Shown piece after piece: positions 17,498-26,757 of a DNA stretch of 64,000 nucleotides. Location of the stretch: assembly GCA_049841315.1 (NCBI GenBank), contig JASGDB010000068.1:1-64000 (forward strand), read 5' to 3'. The notes beneath the pieces were generated by a model. The model was not told the origin of the DNA. It did no database searches and saw nothing but the letters and a program-made list of their open reading frames with translations. The position numbers were made by a program, and so were the translations under genes. The stretch is from JASGDB01 sp049841315 (GTDB lineage Bacteria; Bacteroidota; Bacteroidia; Flavobacteriales; Weeksellaceae). Positions within the stretch are counted from its first letter, which is position 1, and every line of letters starts with the position of its first letter.

Positions 17498-19144
17498 ATG
17501 CTTAAATCGGGTTTTAAATCAGATACTGTATATCTTTACAGCGAAAATAAAGACAAATTACTCAGAGTTCTAACTGATACTCAGCAGAAGTTTCAAGCAT
17601 TTCAATCCATTTTAGAATATTTAGAAGCAGATGTTTTTTTAATTGAGGATAATTATGTAGATAAAGATTATCTTGAGGATTATACGAGTTTCTATGCAAG
17701 ATGCCATTATCCTTATCATAGATTTTGCAAAAGGATTCACTTCTTCAAAAAGAAAGGAAACTTTTTTTTAACAGACGATTTATTAAAAAAATTATTTTAT
17801 AAACGCCTGACACAAAAAGCAAAAGAGAATATACAACAATCTTATATAGGATTTATTGTTCTTAAACCTTCTAAAAATGATAATTTCATAGTTGGTAGGA
17901 CATGTCTTGCACATTATAATGAAGATTCTAAAAGAAACCGAAAATATTATGCTACACGAGAATACTCTGCTAATCTTTATGGTATTCCACTGACCGTTAA
18001 AAGCATGGCTTTTCAGGAACAGGATGAAGCTGTTGCTGCGTGTGCTTCTATTGCGTTATGGTCAGCATTTAATATAACCGGAAAAAAATATCAGCATAGA
18101 ATTCCTTCTCCATCTGAAGTAACAAATTTGGCTTTATCAGAAACGTCTTACCAAAATGGATTTCCAAATGAGGGGTTAACAGCTGAACAAATGGCAGTTG
18201 CTGTTTCTAAAATAAGATTAAAACCTCTTATTTTGCGTCCCATAGGAGATAGACATCTTAAAGCACAAATTTATGCTTATTTGCGAGCAGGAATTCCAAT
18301 TATTTGTGGAATATCTCTGTACGATAAATATAAGAAACCACAGAAAGGTTCTTTCATTTCTCAAACCAAGAGTTTTCATGCTGTTACGATTAATGGATTT
18401 TCTTTTGAAGATGGAGTTTCAGATATAGCTTTTAGTGACCGTTTGAAATTAGTCTCTTCAAGAATGACAAAATTTTTTGTTCATGATGATCAACTTTGTC
18501 CTTTTGCAAGAATGAGCTTTGAAACGAAATATTCACAGGTGAATTCTAAACTCATTAAATTAATATCTACAAGTTGGTCTTCTCAAAATGGAAGATTAAA
18601 CAAATCTCTTCAAACTAAATTAGAGGATAATAAAATAGCAAAAGTAGATTCATTAATTATCCCTTTATATCATAAAATTCGTATTGCTTATACTGATATT
18701 TTAGAAAATGTTCAAAAATTCGCTACCGAAATGGATGAATTTTTGCGATCTTTTTATGAAAAAATCAATCACACATATATTCCTTATGAATGGGATATAT
18801 TTTTAAGTGAGGTTAACGATTTAAAAAGAGATATATTAGAACAACCTCAATTGGAGCATAAAGAAACAATACTGAAAAAAGGATTTGCAAAATACTTGTG
18901 GAGGGCACAAGCTGTTTATATTGAGAAAAAAGAAGAAATTAAAGACATAACAATAACAGAAGGTATTAATGATACTGATACGATAGAATTTGAATACAAT
19001 AAAAATATCTTATTTGAATTAGTTTTTGATGCTACTGATTCCAAGAAAAAGGGATTAATCAAAGAACTAATTTTTTATGATAAGGATATCAGTACTATAT
19101 ATTATTCCTTTACTAATATTAAAAAACAAAATAATATACTATGA
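17498..19144 (+). CDS. C39/papain-like cysteine peptidase-domain protein
   Basis: A 548-residue protein. The middle part looks like a peptidase C39-like or papain-like domain: EQDEAVAACASIALWSAF carries the candidate catalytic Cys, GIPIICGISL is a core strand, and SFHAVTINGF carries the candidate His. The N-terminal ~180 residues and the C-terminal ~200 residues (helical) are not recognised. There is no signal peptide, so it acts in the cytoplasm. Its TGA stop overlaps the next ATG (ATGA), a standard-code coupling signal. The cassette may be a defence or toxin system, but this is inference. Confidence 0.65.
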   Translation: MLKSGFKSDTVYLYSENKDKLLRVLTDTQQKFQAFQSILEYLEADVFLIEDNYVDKDYLEDYTSFYARCHYPYHRFCKRIHFFKKKGNFFLTDDLLKKLFYKRLTQKAKENIQQSYIGFIVLKPSKNDNFIVGRTCLAHYNEDSKRNRKYYATREYSANLYGIPLTVKSMAFQEQDEAVAACASIALWSAFNITGKKYQHRIPSPSEVTNLALSETSYQNGFPNEGLTAEQMAVAVSKIRLKPLILRPIGDRHLKAQIYAYLRAGIPIICGISLYDKYKKPQKGSFISQTKSFHAVTINGFSFEDGVSDIAFSDRLKLVSSRMTKFFVHDDQLCPFARMSFETKYSQVNSKLIKLISTSWSSQNGRLNKSLQTKLEDNKIAKVDSLIIPLYHKIRIAYTDILENVQKFATEMDEFLRSFYEKINHTYIPYEWDIFLSEVNDLKRDILEQPQLEHKETILKKGFAKYLWRAQAVYIEKKEEIKDITITEGINDTDTIEFEYNKNILFELVFDATDSKKKGLIKELIFYDKDISTIYYSFTNIKKQNNIL

Positions 19145-19614
19145 ATCAAGAACAGACAACATTTCTTATCGCTACAGTCAGAGATGCATTAAGTGCATCC
19201 CAACAAAAAAAGTATACCACAGCTTTAAATCATTTGGAAGATAGATTTAGTTCAGTTGAACAATATACATCTCCAGATGATTTTATTGTAGAGTGCGTTG
19301 AGAGCTTTTATGAAGGCAATGCTGAATCTGAATTTTCGGATGAACGTTACAAAGGGCTGAATTTAGAAGATATTATGTCTTCTATAAATGATATTGCAAG
19401 AGATTTTAAAATTGCATTATGTGATATTTTGAAAAAAAATCCTGACACTGATTTAGTTAATACTACAGGAGATATTTGGAAAGAAAGTGTAAAAATGATT
19501 ATAGGAAAACTTGTTGAAACATATACAGGTATACCCGATCAAATGACTATTATTATGTTTAGTGCTGCGGTAGTATACTGTATCAGTCATACAATTACAA
19601 ATATATGTGCATAA
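19141..19614 (+). CDS. hypothetical protein coupled to the C39-like peptidase
   Basis: A 157-residue, probably helical protein with a hydrophobic C-terminal stretch (MTIIMFSAAVVYCISHTITN) that could be a membrane anchor. It overlaps the peptidase gene by four bases, so the two are almost certainly translated together. It could be a partner, activator or substrate of the peptidase. No family recognised. Confidence 0.55.
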   Translation: MNQEQTTFLIATVRDALSASQQKKYTTALNHLEDRFSSVEQYTSPDDFIVECVESFYEGNAESEFSDERYKGLNLEDIMSSINDIARDFKIALCDILKKNPDTDLVNTTGDIWKESVKMIIGKLVETYTGIPDQMTIIMFSAAVVYCISHTITNICA

Positions 19615-19618
19615 ATTT

Positions 19619-19648
19619 AATCCCTGTCCAGAAAGGCAGGGATTTTTA
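19619..19648. terminator. bidirectional terminator between cassette and recombinase
   Basis: AATCCCTGTCC (19619-19629) pairs with GGCAGGGATT (19635-19644) with one bulge, and T runs lie on the plus-strand side. The flanking genes converge here. Confidence 0.7.
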
Positions 19649-21175
19649 TTATACGAGAACTTCTTTCTGAGTCTGTTTCATTTCTATTATCCTCAACAAA
19701 CTCAACTTCCTCTCCCTAAAAAGTATCATTTCAATAGTATCCTCAATAGTTGGAGTAGAAAAATACCGTCCGTGATATACCAGTTTATCACAGAACAAGG
19801 TTTGAATAATTTTTCGTTTAATTTCGGCATTTCCTTTTCGGTATATGACATCCACACCTTGCAGAAACGAAATCCCTTCCTTAAGGTGCTTGTCGAAGAA
19901 TCGCTCCTTATGTTTTACTTCTTGAAGTTCCATTTTAATTTCAGCAAGTCGGCTGTCAATTCTCTGTTTCATCGAATTAAAAGTTGACACATCAATCTGT
20001 TTTTCGAAGAACGAATCTTCCGCCATCTCCAGCCTTTTAAACAGATTATCCTTTTCCCGATGAAGCGAACTGATAATGGTTTGTTTATCCTCATTCCGAT
20101 CGGAGAACCGTTCCGCCAATATGGATTTATAGACGGCTTTCTGGTCTTCCTCAATATTCATTTCGGACAGGAGGTTTTCAAATAACGCATTTACTTCCCG
20201 TGCTTTGTGACGGGTTTTACAATATTTATCACAATGATAATAGAAGTAAGTATTTTTACCTTCTCGTCCCTTGCTTCCTGAACCTGTTAGTGTCTTTCCG
20301 CATTTGGGACAAACCAGAAAACCACGTAATGGAAGTGCTTCATCTATTTCGGTAATGGTTCTGAATTTTGGGTTATATTTTCCTTGTCGAATGAGTTGAA
20401 CCTGCTCAAAAAGTTCCCAGCTGATAATGGCAGGATGAAGCCCCTCTACCATCATTTCTTCTTCTTTTTTATAGGGCTTTATAACAATTTTTCCTGCATA
20501 AGTAGGGTTTTTCAACATTGATAAAAATCCGTTTCTTGATGTTTTTAATCCTTTCTTCAGGTAAATTTTTCTGAGCTCTTCAGCAGAATAGATGGCTTTT
20601 GCATAATCTCTGAACGCTCCCTCAATCAATGGAGCAATAACAGGATCAGGCGTGAGCGTTGATTTTCCGTTCTCAGTTCTTGCATTCAGATAACCTTTGG
20701 GAGCATGGGTTGGGAAACTTCCTTCCTTTTGTGCTCTTCGTATTCCCTCAATTGTTCGTATGCTATTTTTTAGATTTTCTACTTCAGGAATGGATAAATA
20801 AACAGCTAATAAGACTTGTGAATCGGGTTGTGTAAGATCCAGTGGTTGGTCTATGGAATTGACTTCAATTCCCATTTCCCGAAACCTCCTAATCATTGTA
20901 TAAGAGTGTTCCGTATTTCTACTAAATCGATCCCATTTTGTAAAGAGCAGGGTATCTACTTTTTTATGATTGGACTGAACATAGCGGAGGAGTTTTTGAA
21001 ATTCGGGACGGGAAGAGAAATTTTTCCCTGAAAAATCTTCTTCAAAATGTTTGAGAATACGCAGACCTTTTTGATGGCAGTAATTTTCGAGATGTTCTTT
21101 CTGATGTCTCAAACTATATCCTTTTTGAGCCTGTTCATCAGTTGAAACCCGTGTGTAAATAATGACGTTTTCCAT
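19649..21175 (-). CDS. large serine recombinase (standard code)
   Basis: A 508-residue site-specific recombinase. The N-terminal resolvase domain starts IIYTRVSTDEQAQKGYS with the catalytic Ser in RVSTDEQ; LLFTKWDRFSRN follows. A recombinase domain, a zinc ribbon (CPKCGKTLTGSG then YYHCDKYC) and a coiled-coil tail complete the large serine integrase architecture. It is full length with no internal UGA. It probably excises or integrates this mobilization module. Its relation to the tRNA-His repeats is unclear, since serine integrases rarely use tRNA genes. Confidence 0.88.
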   Translation of the reverse strand: MENVIIYTRVSTDEQAQKGYSLRHQKEHLENYCHQKGLRILKHFEEDFSGKNFSSRPEFQKLLRYVQSNHKKVDTLLFTKWDRFSRNTEHSYTMIRRFREMGIEVNSIDQPLDLTQPDSQVLLAVYLSIPEVENLKNSIRTIEGIRRAQKEGSFPTHAPKGYLNARTENGKSTLTPDPVIAPLIEGAFRDYAKAIYSAEELRKIYLKKGLKTSRNGFLSMLKNPTYAGKIVIKPYKKEEEMMVEGLHPAIISWELFEQVQLIRQGKYNPKFRTITEIDEALPLRGFLVCPKCGKTLTGSGSKGREGKNTYFYYHCDKYCKTRHKAREVNALFENLLSEMNIEEDQKAVYKSILAERFSDRNEDKQTIISSLHREKDNLFKRLEMAEDSFFEKQIDVSTFNSMKQRIDSRLAEIKMELQEVKHKERFFDKHLKEGISFLQGVDVIYRKGNAEIKRKIIQTLFCDKLVYHGRYFSTPTIEDTIEMILFRERKLSLLRIIEMKQTQKEVLV

Positions 21176-21460
21176 CAGTCCTTTTTCATTTTTTTTGAGC
21201 TTGAATTTCCGTTATGAAGCAGGTATTCAATTTCTGCTAACTGCTTCAATTTTATCCGAATATTACCCATCACTTTCTCTGAAAAAACAGGGTGCTTTTT
21301 CGCTTGGTTTTGGGCAGTATTTTGGGGTGGAAATTTCATTAAACTTAACACAATTTATGTTGATAAAGAAGTGGATTTTCAAACTTTAAGAGAACTTTAG
21401 CACTATGGAAAATAAGTGTGATTTTGGCAGGAATTAGGCTGATTTTAAAAATTTTTTAGG

Positions 21461-21540
21461 CGGTGTGCAGGATTGCAATATGACCGTCCTAACGTCCTTA
21501 CATATTGCGATCCTGTTTAGGGAAGTGTCCCTAAAAACCC
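21461..21540. other. candidate origin of transfer (oriT)
   Basis: In the gap between recombinase and relaxase genes, AGGATTGCAATATG (21469-21482) and CATATTGCGATCCT (21501-21514) form a 14-bp inverted repeat with one mismatch. It encloses the direct repeat CGTCCTAA/CGTCCTTA. A second perfect inverted repeat TTTAGGGA/TCCCTAAA follows at 21516-21535. Placement upstream in the intergenic space beside the relaxase gene fits an oriT with a nick site. The rest of 21176-21568 holds no gene. Confidence 0.5.
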
Positions 21541-21568
21541 TCGCACCCTACTGAATATTGCACTTGTT

Positions 21569-22426
21569 TTAAAGTCTGTTTTTTCGTTCTCTTTGCTGTT
21601 CATTTTCTTTGATGTTGCGGAGCAGTTCCATTCGTCTAATGAGGTCAGGATTTTGCTCCAATTGCTGTAAAATTTCTGAGTTATATCCAAGTGTTTTGAA
21701 CCTGAATTTTCGGTTGTTCTGAACACCTGTAAATTTTCCGTTTCGGGAATACAGCGTCAGTCCTTTTTGCTGTAATTTTTGATAAAATTCCTGTTCGGAT
21801 TTCACTACCTTAAAAACTTCTTCCATCACTTTTAAGATGTGTTGCTTTTCGGAAATTTCTCCTCCGTCTTCCATTATGGTTTCCGAATCCTTTTTGCGTT
21901 CCTTTTTGGGAACACGGGATTTTTCGTGGCGGATTTTGGAGAGTGTTAGTTCAGGGAACACCTCTTGTTGATACTTCTCCATTTCCAATTTCACTTTATT
22001 TTGAAAATCATCTTTGGAAATCCGAATTGATTTCCCCGTTTTGTATTCCACACCGCTGAAAACAATGTGTAAATGCGTATGGTGTTTTTCGTTTCTGTGA
22101 ACCGTAGCTACAGCAATGGACTTTGGAGCACGAAGAGAAAGATATTTTAATGTAATCTGATGCAGTTTTTCGTTGCTAAGTCTTTCTGCATCTTTTGGAT
22201 GAAATGAGAGTATATCCATATATAACACTACATTATTTTTTCTTCTGTTCAATCGAAACTGTTCATTATTATAGAACTGTTTTTGCAATTCTTCAACAGA
22301 TAAGTCTTTGCTTTTGATGAATTTGGTAAGTTCAAATCCGTTATTCCTTTCGTTTTCACGAAAGATATAATTCAGTACAGTAGAGAAACTTCTTGTGGTT
22401 TTATAAGATTTACTTTTAATGATCAT
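21569..22426 (-). CDS. relaxase/mobilization nuclease (MobA/VirD2-like)
   Basis: A 285-residue relaxase of the Bacteroidota mobilizable-element type. The metal-binding histidine triad is visible in RNEKHHTHLHIVFSG (HxHxH form), preceded by the strand SIAVATVH. It should nick oriT and covalently lead the DNA strand into a recipient through a type IV channel. Next to it are a MobC-like accessory gene and a coupling protein gene. Confidence 0.87.
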   Translation of the reverse strand: MIIKSKSYKTTRSFSTVLNYIFRENERNNGFELTKFIKSKDLSVEELQKQFYNNEQFRLNRRKNNVVLYMDILSFHPKDAERLSNEKLHQITLKYLSLRAPKSIAVATVHRNEKHHTHLHIVFSGVEYKTGKSIRISKDDFQNKVKLEMEKYQQEVFPELTLSKIRHEKSRVPKKERKKDSETIMEDGGEISEKQHILKVMEEVFKVVKSEQEFYQKLQQKGLTLYSRNGKFTGVQNNRKFRFKTLGYNSEILQQLEQNPDLIRRMELLRNIKENEQQRERKNRL

Positions 22427-22437
22427 TTGCTATGTTT

Positions 22438-22896
22438 TTAAAATTGAGTTTCTAATAATTGTTGCAGATATAGAATATGCTGTTCCAGCTTTCCGATTTG
22501 ATGTTGGTCGACAAACCGTCTTTGGTAAATCAGGCTTTCGAGATAATCAATTAAAAGGAATAACTGCTGTTCTATTTGGTTGAGAGCTTGTTTATCAATG
22601 GTATTGTTTTGAAGCAGAGAAGTATCTTCAAGATGATCCTGCAACAATTTTTTGATATACGCACTTACGGATTGTTTGGCTTGTAATCTTCTACGTAACA
22701 GTTCCAGTTCTTCTTTGGTCAGAGAGAGGGTAATTTCTTTATGCTTTCTGCGTTGGGTTTGTTTGAGCCGGGTGTTATAACTTCGCCAATACGTTTTTTT
22801 AGCCTGAATAATCTCTTCGGTGTCAGGAGTTCTGTTTCTGAAGAGATCGTCCAGATAATCGTGCAGGCTTTTATATGTCCACGGTTCAGGGTGCAT
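22438..22896 (-). CDS. MobC-like relaxosome accessory protein
   Basis: A 152-residue protein with a basic N-terminal half and a ribbon-helix-helix-like stretch (KEITLSLTKEELELLRRRL), as in MobC/BfmC mobilization proteins that help the relaxase open oriT. It sits 11 bases upstream of the relaxase gene, the usual order in Bacteroidota elements. Confidence 0.75.
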   Translation of the reverse strand: MHPEPWTYKSLHDYLDDLFRNRTPDTEEIIQAKKTYWRSYNTRLKQTQRRKHKEITLSLTKEELELLRRRLQAKQSVSAYIKKLLQDHLEDTSLLQNNTIDKQALNQIEQQLFLLIDYLESLIYQRRFVDQHQIGKLEQHILYLQQLLETQF

Positions 22897-22902
22897 AGGA
22901 AA

Positions 22903-23220
22903 TTATCTGTCAATGTCTTGTTCTTTAATCAATTCTTTGAATCGTATTTCTTTGAAAAATCGGTCTCGTTCGATTCTTAATTTCGGAAGAAGCAATGGCA
23001 GTTCTTCCAATTCTTTAATAGAAAATGTTCCCCATTCATCAAATGCCAATCCTGTGACATAACCGAAGCATATCTGGGTTTCAGGATCATATTCTGTAGC
23101 ATACCAAGTTCCTGAACCACAAGGGTCAAAAAATTTAGCGATGATAAGAGGGTCAGGATTGTTCAATTGCTCGCCAACCTTAGCAAAGCGTTTTTCCAGT
23201 TCTTTTGTAATTAATTTCAT
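22903..23220 (-). CDS. DUF2958 protein
   Basis: A 105-residue protein with the DUF2958 pattern: AKFFDPCGSGTWYATEYDPE, then CFGYVTGLAFDEWGTFS and a C-terminal ELEELPLL. This small domain is common on conjugative and mobilizable elements but its function is unknown. It is in the mobilization operon. Confidence 0.82.
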   Translation of the reverse strand: MKLITKELEKRFAKVGEQLNNPDPLIIAKFFDPCGSGTWYATEYDPETQICFGYVTGLAFDEWGTFSIKELEELPLLLPKLRIERDRFFKEIRFKELIKEQDIDR

Positions 23221-23246
23221 TGTGATTGTATTTAGGTTATTAAAAA

Positions 23247-23642
23247 TTATCGTTCGTGTTCCTGATCTTTGTTCTGTTGCTTATTTTTTGATTTTTCCAG
23301 CAACTTTTGATTTTCTTTTGTGAACCGGATAATGTTATGTTCTAGTGAAGACCAACTTTGAAACATTTTGTCAAATTGTTCCCTTGATATATCATTTTTG
23401 AAAGCAATTTCCCATAGTGCTTCCTGATCAAATATTTCCCGATTGTTATTATACCACTCATAGAAAAATGATGTTGAGAGATAATTCTCTTTACAGAGCG
23501 AAGAGAATTGTTCTACATTTTTAGTAAGTATTTTCCATTGCATCTTATCGTAAGATGTTGTACACAAACGTTGTTCTCTACAAATAAGGACTACATATTG
23601 TTGCAAAATTCTTTGTAATTCGGATTTTTTCATTTTTATCAA
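23247..23642 (-). CDS. hypothetical protein, paralog of the next upstream gene
   Basis: A 131-residue, mostly helical, charged protein. Its layout (FSSLCKENYLSTSFFYEWYNN, then FDKMFQSWSSLEHNIIRF, then a Lys/Gln/Asn-rich tail) parallels that of the protein encoded at 23654-24061, so the two arose by duplication. No known domain. It lies within the mobilization operon. Confidence 0.6.
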   Translation of the reverse strand: MIKMKKSELQRILQQYVVLICREQRLCTTSYDKMQWKILTKNVEQFSSLCKENYLSTSFFYEWYNNNREIFDQEALWEIAFKNDISREQFDKMFQSWSSLEHNIIRFTKENQKLLEKSKNKQQNKDQEHER

Positions 23643-23653
23643 TTTTAGGTTTG

Positions 23654-24061
23654 CTATAATTCAAGCTCATTGTTATGTTTGTTGTTTTGTATCTTCTCTT
23701 GCAACTTTTCTTTTCGGAACTCCAAAAACTGTTTTTCAAAAACAAACCAGCTGAAGCAGATGTTTCCCAGCTGTTTTTTGGAAACGCCTTGTTTTTGGTA
23801 TCCTTTGTTCCAAAGAAGTTCCGCCACTTCATCCTTTGTTAAAGAAGGAGTAAGTTCCCTCACTTTATCCCAGACATAAGGAAAAGAAAGCAATATTGAA
23901 TTTTGCTGACATTGAGAGGCAAACGAGTCCAGTCTTTCTAAAAGAATATCGCATTGCTTCTCAGAATAGTCCAACCGTAATTTTCTCTTAAAATCCTTCC
24001 TTGAAATCGATGTCAGATAATCCAGCAGTAGTATTCTCACTTCGTGTTGTTCGCTTTGCAC
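23654..24061 (-). CDS. hypothetical protein, paralog of the adjacent gene
   Basis: A 135-residue helical protein with the same segment order as its neighbour (FASQCQQNSILLSFPYVWD, then LGNICFSWFVFEKQF, then a Gln/Asn/Lys tail). It is 19 bases downstream of the coupling protein gene on the same strand. Function unknown; possibly an accessory DNA-transfer protein. Confidence 0.6.
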   Translation of the reverse strand: MQSEQHEVRILLLDYLTSISRKDFKRKLRLDYSEKQCDILLERLDSFASQCQQNSILLSFPYVWDKVRELTPSLTKDEVAELLWNKGYQKQGVSKKQLGNICFSWFVFEKQFLEFRKEKLQEKIQNNKHNNELEL

Positions 24062-24079
24062 TGAGTTTGTATTTACTGG

Positions 24080-25492
24080 TTAGCGGTAAGGCGTTAAATC
24101 TAAATATCTGACACGGTAGTTTTCGGGTGGTCTTCTTCTTGCAGGTGGGAGTGAAAGTTTCCGTAAAAGGTCTCCCTGTCGGAATGCAGGCGTAATGGGA
24201 ACTTTGAGCGGTTTCTCTCCTGATGGGATAACCAGAATCTCATCTTTCATCTCCCGAATTTCCGAAGCCGTCATCAGAGGTCGCTGACGAATGCCTCCCG
24301 TTGCCTTGTCCTTATATTCAAACGCGCCTAAAACTCGTTCAAGGTTATAACATTCATCGGTCAGACCGCCGTAATAGCATTTTACGTTGCAATTATTGAG
24401 AATATTTTTGGCTTTTTCTCCGTATTTGCTCAATAATGCTTCCGACTGTAAAATAATCTGTTGCGGTATCTTAAACTTTCTTGAATTTGAGATGATGGTT
24501 GAATAATCGGAAATAGCCGTCAAAGTGTCAAACTCATCGAGAATCATAAAAATATCCAACTCTCTGTCTGAAGGCAGGTAAGAAAAAGCAAATTTGTAGA
24601 ATTGCTGAAAAAACAAGCTCACTATTGCAGAGTAATACTTTATATCTCCAACCGGCACGTGAACAAACAAGGCAGTAGGATTTCTTCGGAAATCTTCAAA
24701 ACGAATCGTTGTCCTTGAAGTAATATCACAAAGAAGAGGATCTTCGCCGATGAAGGATAGAGAAGCCAACGCTGTTGCTACGACAGATTTTCGTGTATTT
24801 TCCGAAGAACCTGATAAACTGCGGAATTTTCGGAATACGTCCTCACTTCCTTTGGTGGCTACGAGATTTTCGATCACAAAAGGATTGGCTTGATATTCCA
24901 AGATCAGACGATAAACATTGGCTAAATTCTGAAATTCGTAAGACTCCGATTCCATTAAAAACTGAATAAAAAGAACAATACAGTCTTCGCCTGAAATAGT
25001 AAAGAAATCTTCTTTGTCATTGGTTGCAGAGATAAGAGTTTTAGCAATCTTTCTCATTTGGGTCAGATTGCCTCTGCAACCATCCAAAGGATTAAAATAC
25101 ACTCCGGTTTTATTTCCGAAATCGAGAATATGACAGGTGTATCTTGCCGATTCCAGATAAGGAATGGTTTGGCTTAATTCTCCTGACGGATCATTTACAA
25201 TAATAGAATTTCTGCCTTTCGCATTCAATAAAAACGGAAACACCGAAACCTGACTTTTCCCTTTGCCAGAGGGAGCTACGGCAAGGCAGTTATCCCTACT
25301 TTTAGCTAAGGTCAAGAAACGTTTTCCGTCAATGCAAAATCCTTGCTCGTTGGAAAACATCAGCTTGGAAGCATCTCCGAAAGAAGCACTCAAAGAATGG
25401 TCTTTTCCGAATATAAAGTCAGCGATTTTCTTTCCTTCGGGAGAACTGCTGATCTGCTTTTTAAGCTGATTTAAAAGGAATTTCCGTATCAT
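24080..25492 (-). CDS. type IV coupling protein (TraG/VirD4 family)
   Basis: A 470-residue ATPase that delivers the relaxosome to a type IV channel. Walker A is AVAPSGKGKSQVS, Walker B is IFMILDEFDTL, and DPSGELSQTIPYLES matches the family. The usual N-terminal membrane helices are missing here. The neighbouring 97-residue protein with hydrophobic segments (overlapping by four bases) may supply the anchor. No other T4SS genes are in the window, so the element is mobilizable rather than self-transmissible. Confidence 0.88.
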   Translation of the reverse strand: MIRKFLLNQLKKQISSSPEGKKIADFIFGKDHSLSASFGDASKLMFSNEQGFCIDGKRFLTLAKSRDNCLAVAPSGKGKSQVSVFPFLLNAKGRNSIIVNDPSGELSQTIPYLESARYTCHILDFGNKTGVYFNPLDGCRGNLTQMRKIAKTLISATNDKEDFFTISGEDCIVLFIQFLMESESYEFQNLANVYRLILEYQANPFVIENLVATKGSEDVFRKFRSLSGSSENTRKSVVATALASLSFIGEDPLLCDITSRTTIRFEDFRRNPTALFVHVPVGDIKYYSAIVSLFFQQFYKFAFSYLPSDRELDIFMILDEFDTLTAISDYSTIISNSRKFKIPQQIILQSEALLSKYGEKAKNILNNCNVKCYYGGLTDECYNLERVLGAFEYKDKATGGIRQRPLMTASEIREMKDEILVIPSGEKPLKVPITPAFRQGDLLRKLSLPPARRRPPENYRVRYLDLTPYR

Positions 25493-25782
25493 GGTCGTAA
25501 GCGGTTTAGGATTTCATCAAGCGATGAAATAAAAAATTCACAAATGGTATGCACGAGCTTAAAGCATGAGTAAATAATAGCAAGGATAAATTTCAGTACG
25601 GAAATAATCAGACTTCCGATGGTTGAAAAAATAAGTTTGAAAGTTGGGTTCATAGCGGTTTGAGAAGATTGAGGGTTAATGTTTGTCGTTTCAGTAGTAT
25701 CTGCGGTTGAAGAACCGGAGGAGCTTGTTCTCCTCCTTGTTCTTGTACCTGAGTTGGTTTGTCCATTGTTATTGGTTGTCAT
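25489..25782 (-). CDS. small membrane protein coupled to the coupling protein
   Basis: A 97-residue protein: a low-complexity Thr/Ser/Asn-rich N-terminal half, then a long hydrophobic stretch (residues ~47-77, LIFSTIGSLIISVLKFILAI). Its TGA stop overlaps the ATG of the coupling protein gene (ATGA), a standard-code coupling signal. A membrane anchor for the neighbouring ATPase is the simplest idea. Confidence 0.6.
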   Translation of the reverse strand: MTTNNNGQTNSGTRTRRRTSSSGSSTADTTETTNINPQSSQTAMNPTFKLIFSTIGSLIISVLKFILAIIYSCFKLVHTICEFFISSLDEILNRLRP

Positions 25783-26755
25783 TTGATTTACGGTTGATTG
25801 TTGATTGTTGTTGGTTGTCGGCTACATTGTTGCACTTGTGATGAAGTTTACCATTACAGTCGGGGCAATCGTAGTCGTAGCCGTTGATTATCAGTTCGGC
25901 ATCGGCTTTCTGCCAGTATGGAATGAAGTTGTGAGCCGTCATTCCTAAATGTTCATAGGCATTATCAAAAAGTTTGTTTCCGCCAAGAGGGTGTGCTTTG
26001 AACTGAAAGAAGTTGGGAACTGTTCCATCGTCCATTTTCATCTGCTCCCAAAATAATTCATACTCTTTATTATCTTCCAGTTCCTTGCCTCCCCAAGTTC
26101 CAAAGATATTTCGTGGTATTTTATTTTTGAAATCTCGATGAAGGATAGCAAGGCTGGTTATACCGATAAAACTGTCCAAAAGCTGTGAATGAAAAATGGT
26201 GTTAGAATTTGAGCTTGCTTTTACCACTTCTTTTTCGTTGGCGATATATCTGGAAGAACACGCACATCGGAAGCAGGCTGTTGTAAAGTCCGGAACCTGA
26301 AAGAATAATTCACAGGTTCTGCTTTGTTCATACCAACCAGCCCAAATTGCAGGTTTGTTGTATTCGAGGGCAAGGAGATTGCCGTATGCTTGTGCATGGA
26401 AATCATCGGTGAGGAATAACAGTAAATCTGCTTCGGAGAAAATTTGGTCGATTTCTTTCTTTTTGATGTAGAAGAGATTTTTTCTTAATCCTGCGTATTG
26501 TATGTCAGTATTGATACTTTTTACTTCTACTCCCAAAGCATCTACTTTGAATTTTCCGATGTCGGATTGTTTATAACCCTGTCTGACAACGTTACTAGGA
26601 TCAACCCTATCGAAATCAATAACAGTGAGTTTTCCGATTCCTGTTCTTGCTAAAGAAGTCACTAACGAATAGCTTCCTCCAGCACCTATTACTACGATAT
26701 GTGAGTTTCTGATAATATCCATATCTACACTAGATTCAATTCTTGAATAGTCCAT
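25769..26755 (-). CDS. ThiF/E1-like adenylyltransferase
   Basis: A 328-residue protein with the Rossmann nucleotide loop VIGAGGSYSLVTSLARTG, the LTVIDFDRVDPSNVVRQGY strand-loop of E1/ThiF enzymes, and zinc-type Cys pairs (CFRCAC and CPDCNG). The family adenylates the C-terminus of ubiquitin-like proteins. It overlaps the small membrane protein gene by 14 bases and is two bases from a JAB-domain gene. That pairing is a known bacterial ubiquitin-like arrangement (also in PRTRC-type plasmid systems). No E2 or ubiquitin-like gene is visible. Confidence 0.82.
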   Translation of the reverse strand: MDYSRIESSVDMDIIRNSHIVVIGAGGSYSLVTSLARTGIGKLTVIDFDRVDPSNVVRQGYKQSDIGKFKVDALGVEVKSINTDIQYAGLRKNLFYIKKKEIDQIFSEADLLLFLTDDFHAQAYGNLLALEYNKPAIWAGWYEQSRTCELFFQVPDFTTACFRCACSSRYIANEKEVVKASSNSNTIFHSQLLDSFIGITSLAILHRDFKNKIPRNIFGTWGGKELEDNKEYELFWEQMKMDDGTVPNFFQFKAHPLGGNKLFDNAYEHLGMTAHNFIPYWQKADAELIINGYDYDCPDCNGKLHHKCNNVADNQQQSTINRKSNDNQ

Positions 26756-26757
26756 AA

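Noticed and set aside
19649..21175. The standard-code serine recombinase as the integrase for the tRNA-His site.
   Set aside because: Large serine integrases rarely use tRNA genes, and nothing in the sequence links it to the flanking repeats; left open rather than claimed.
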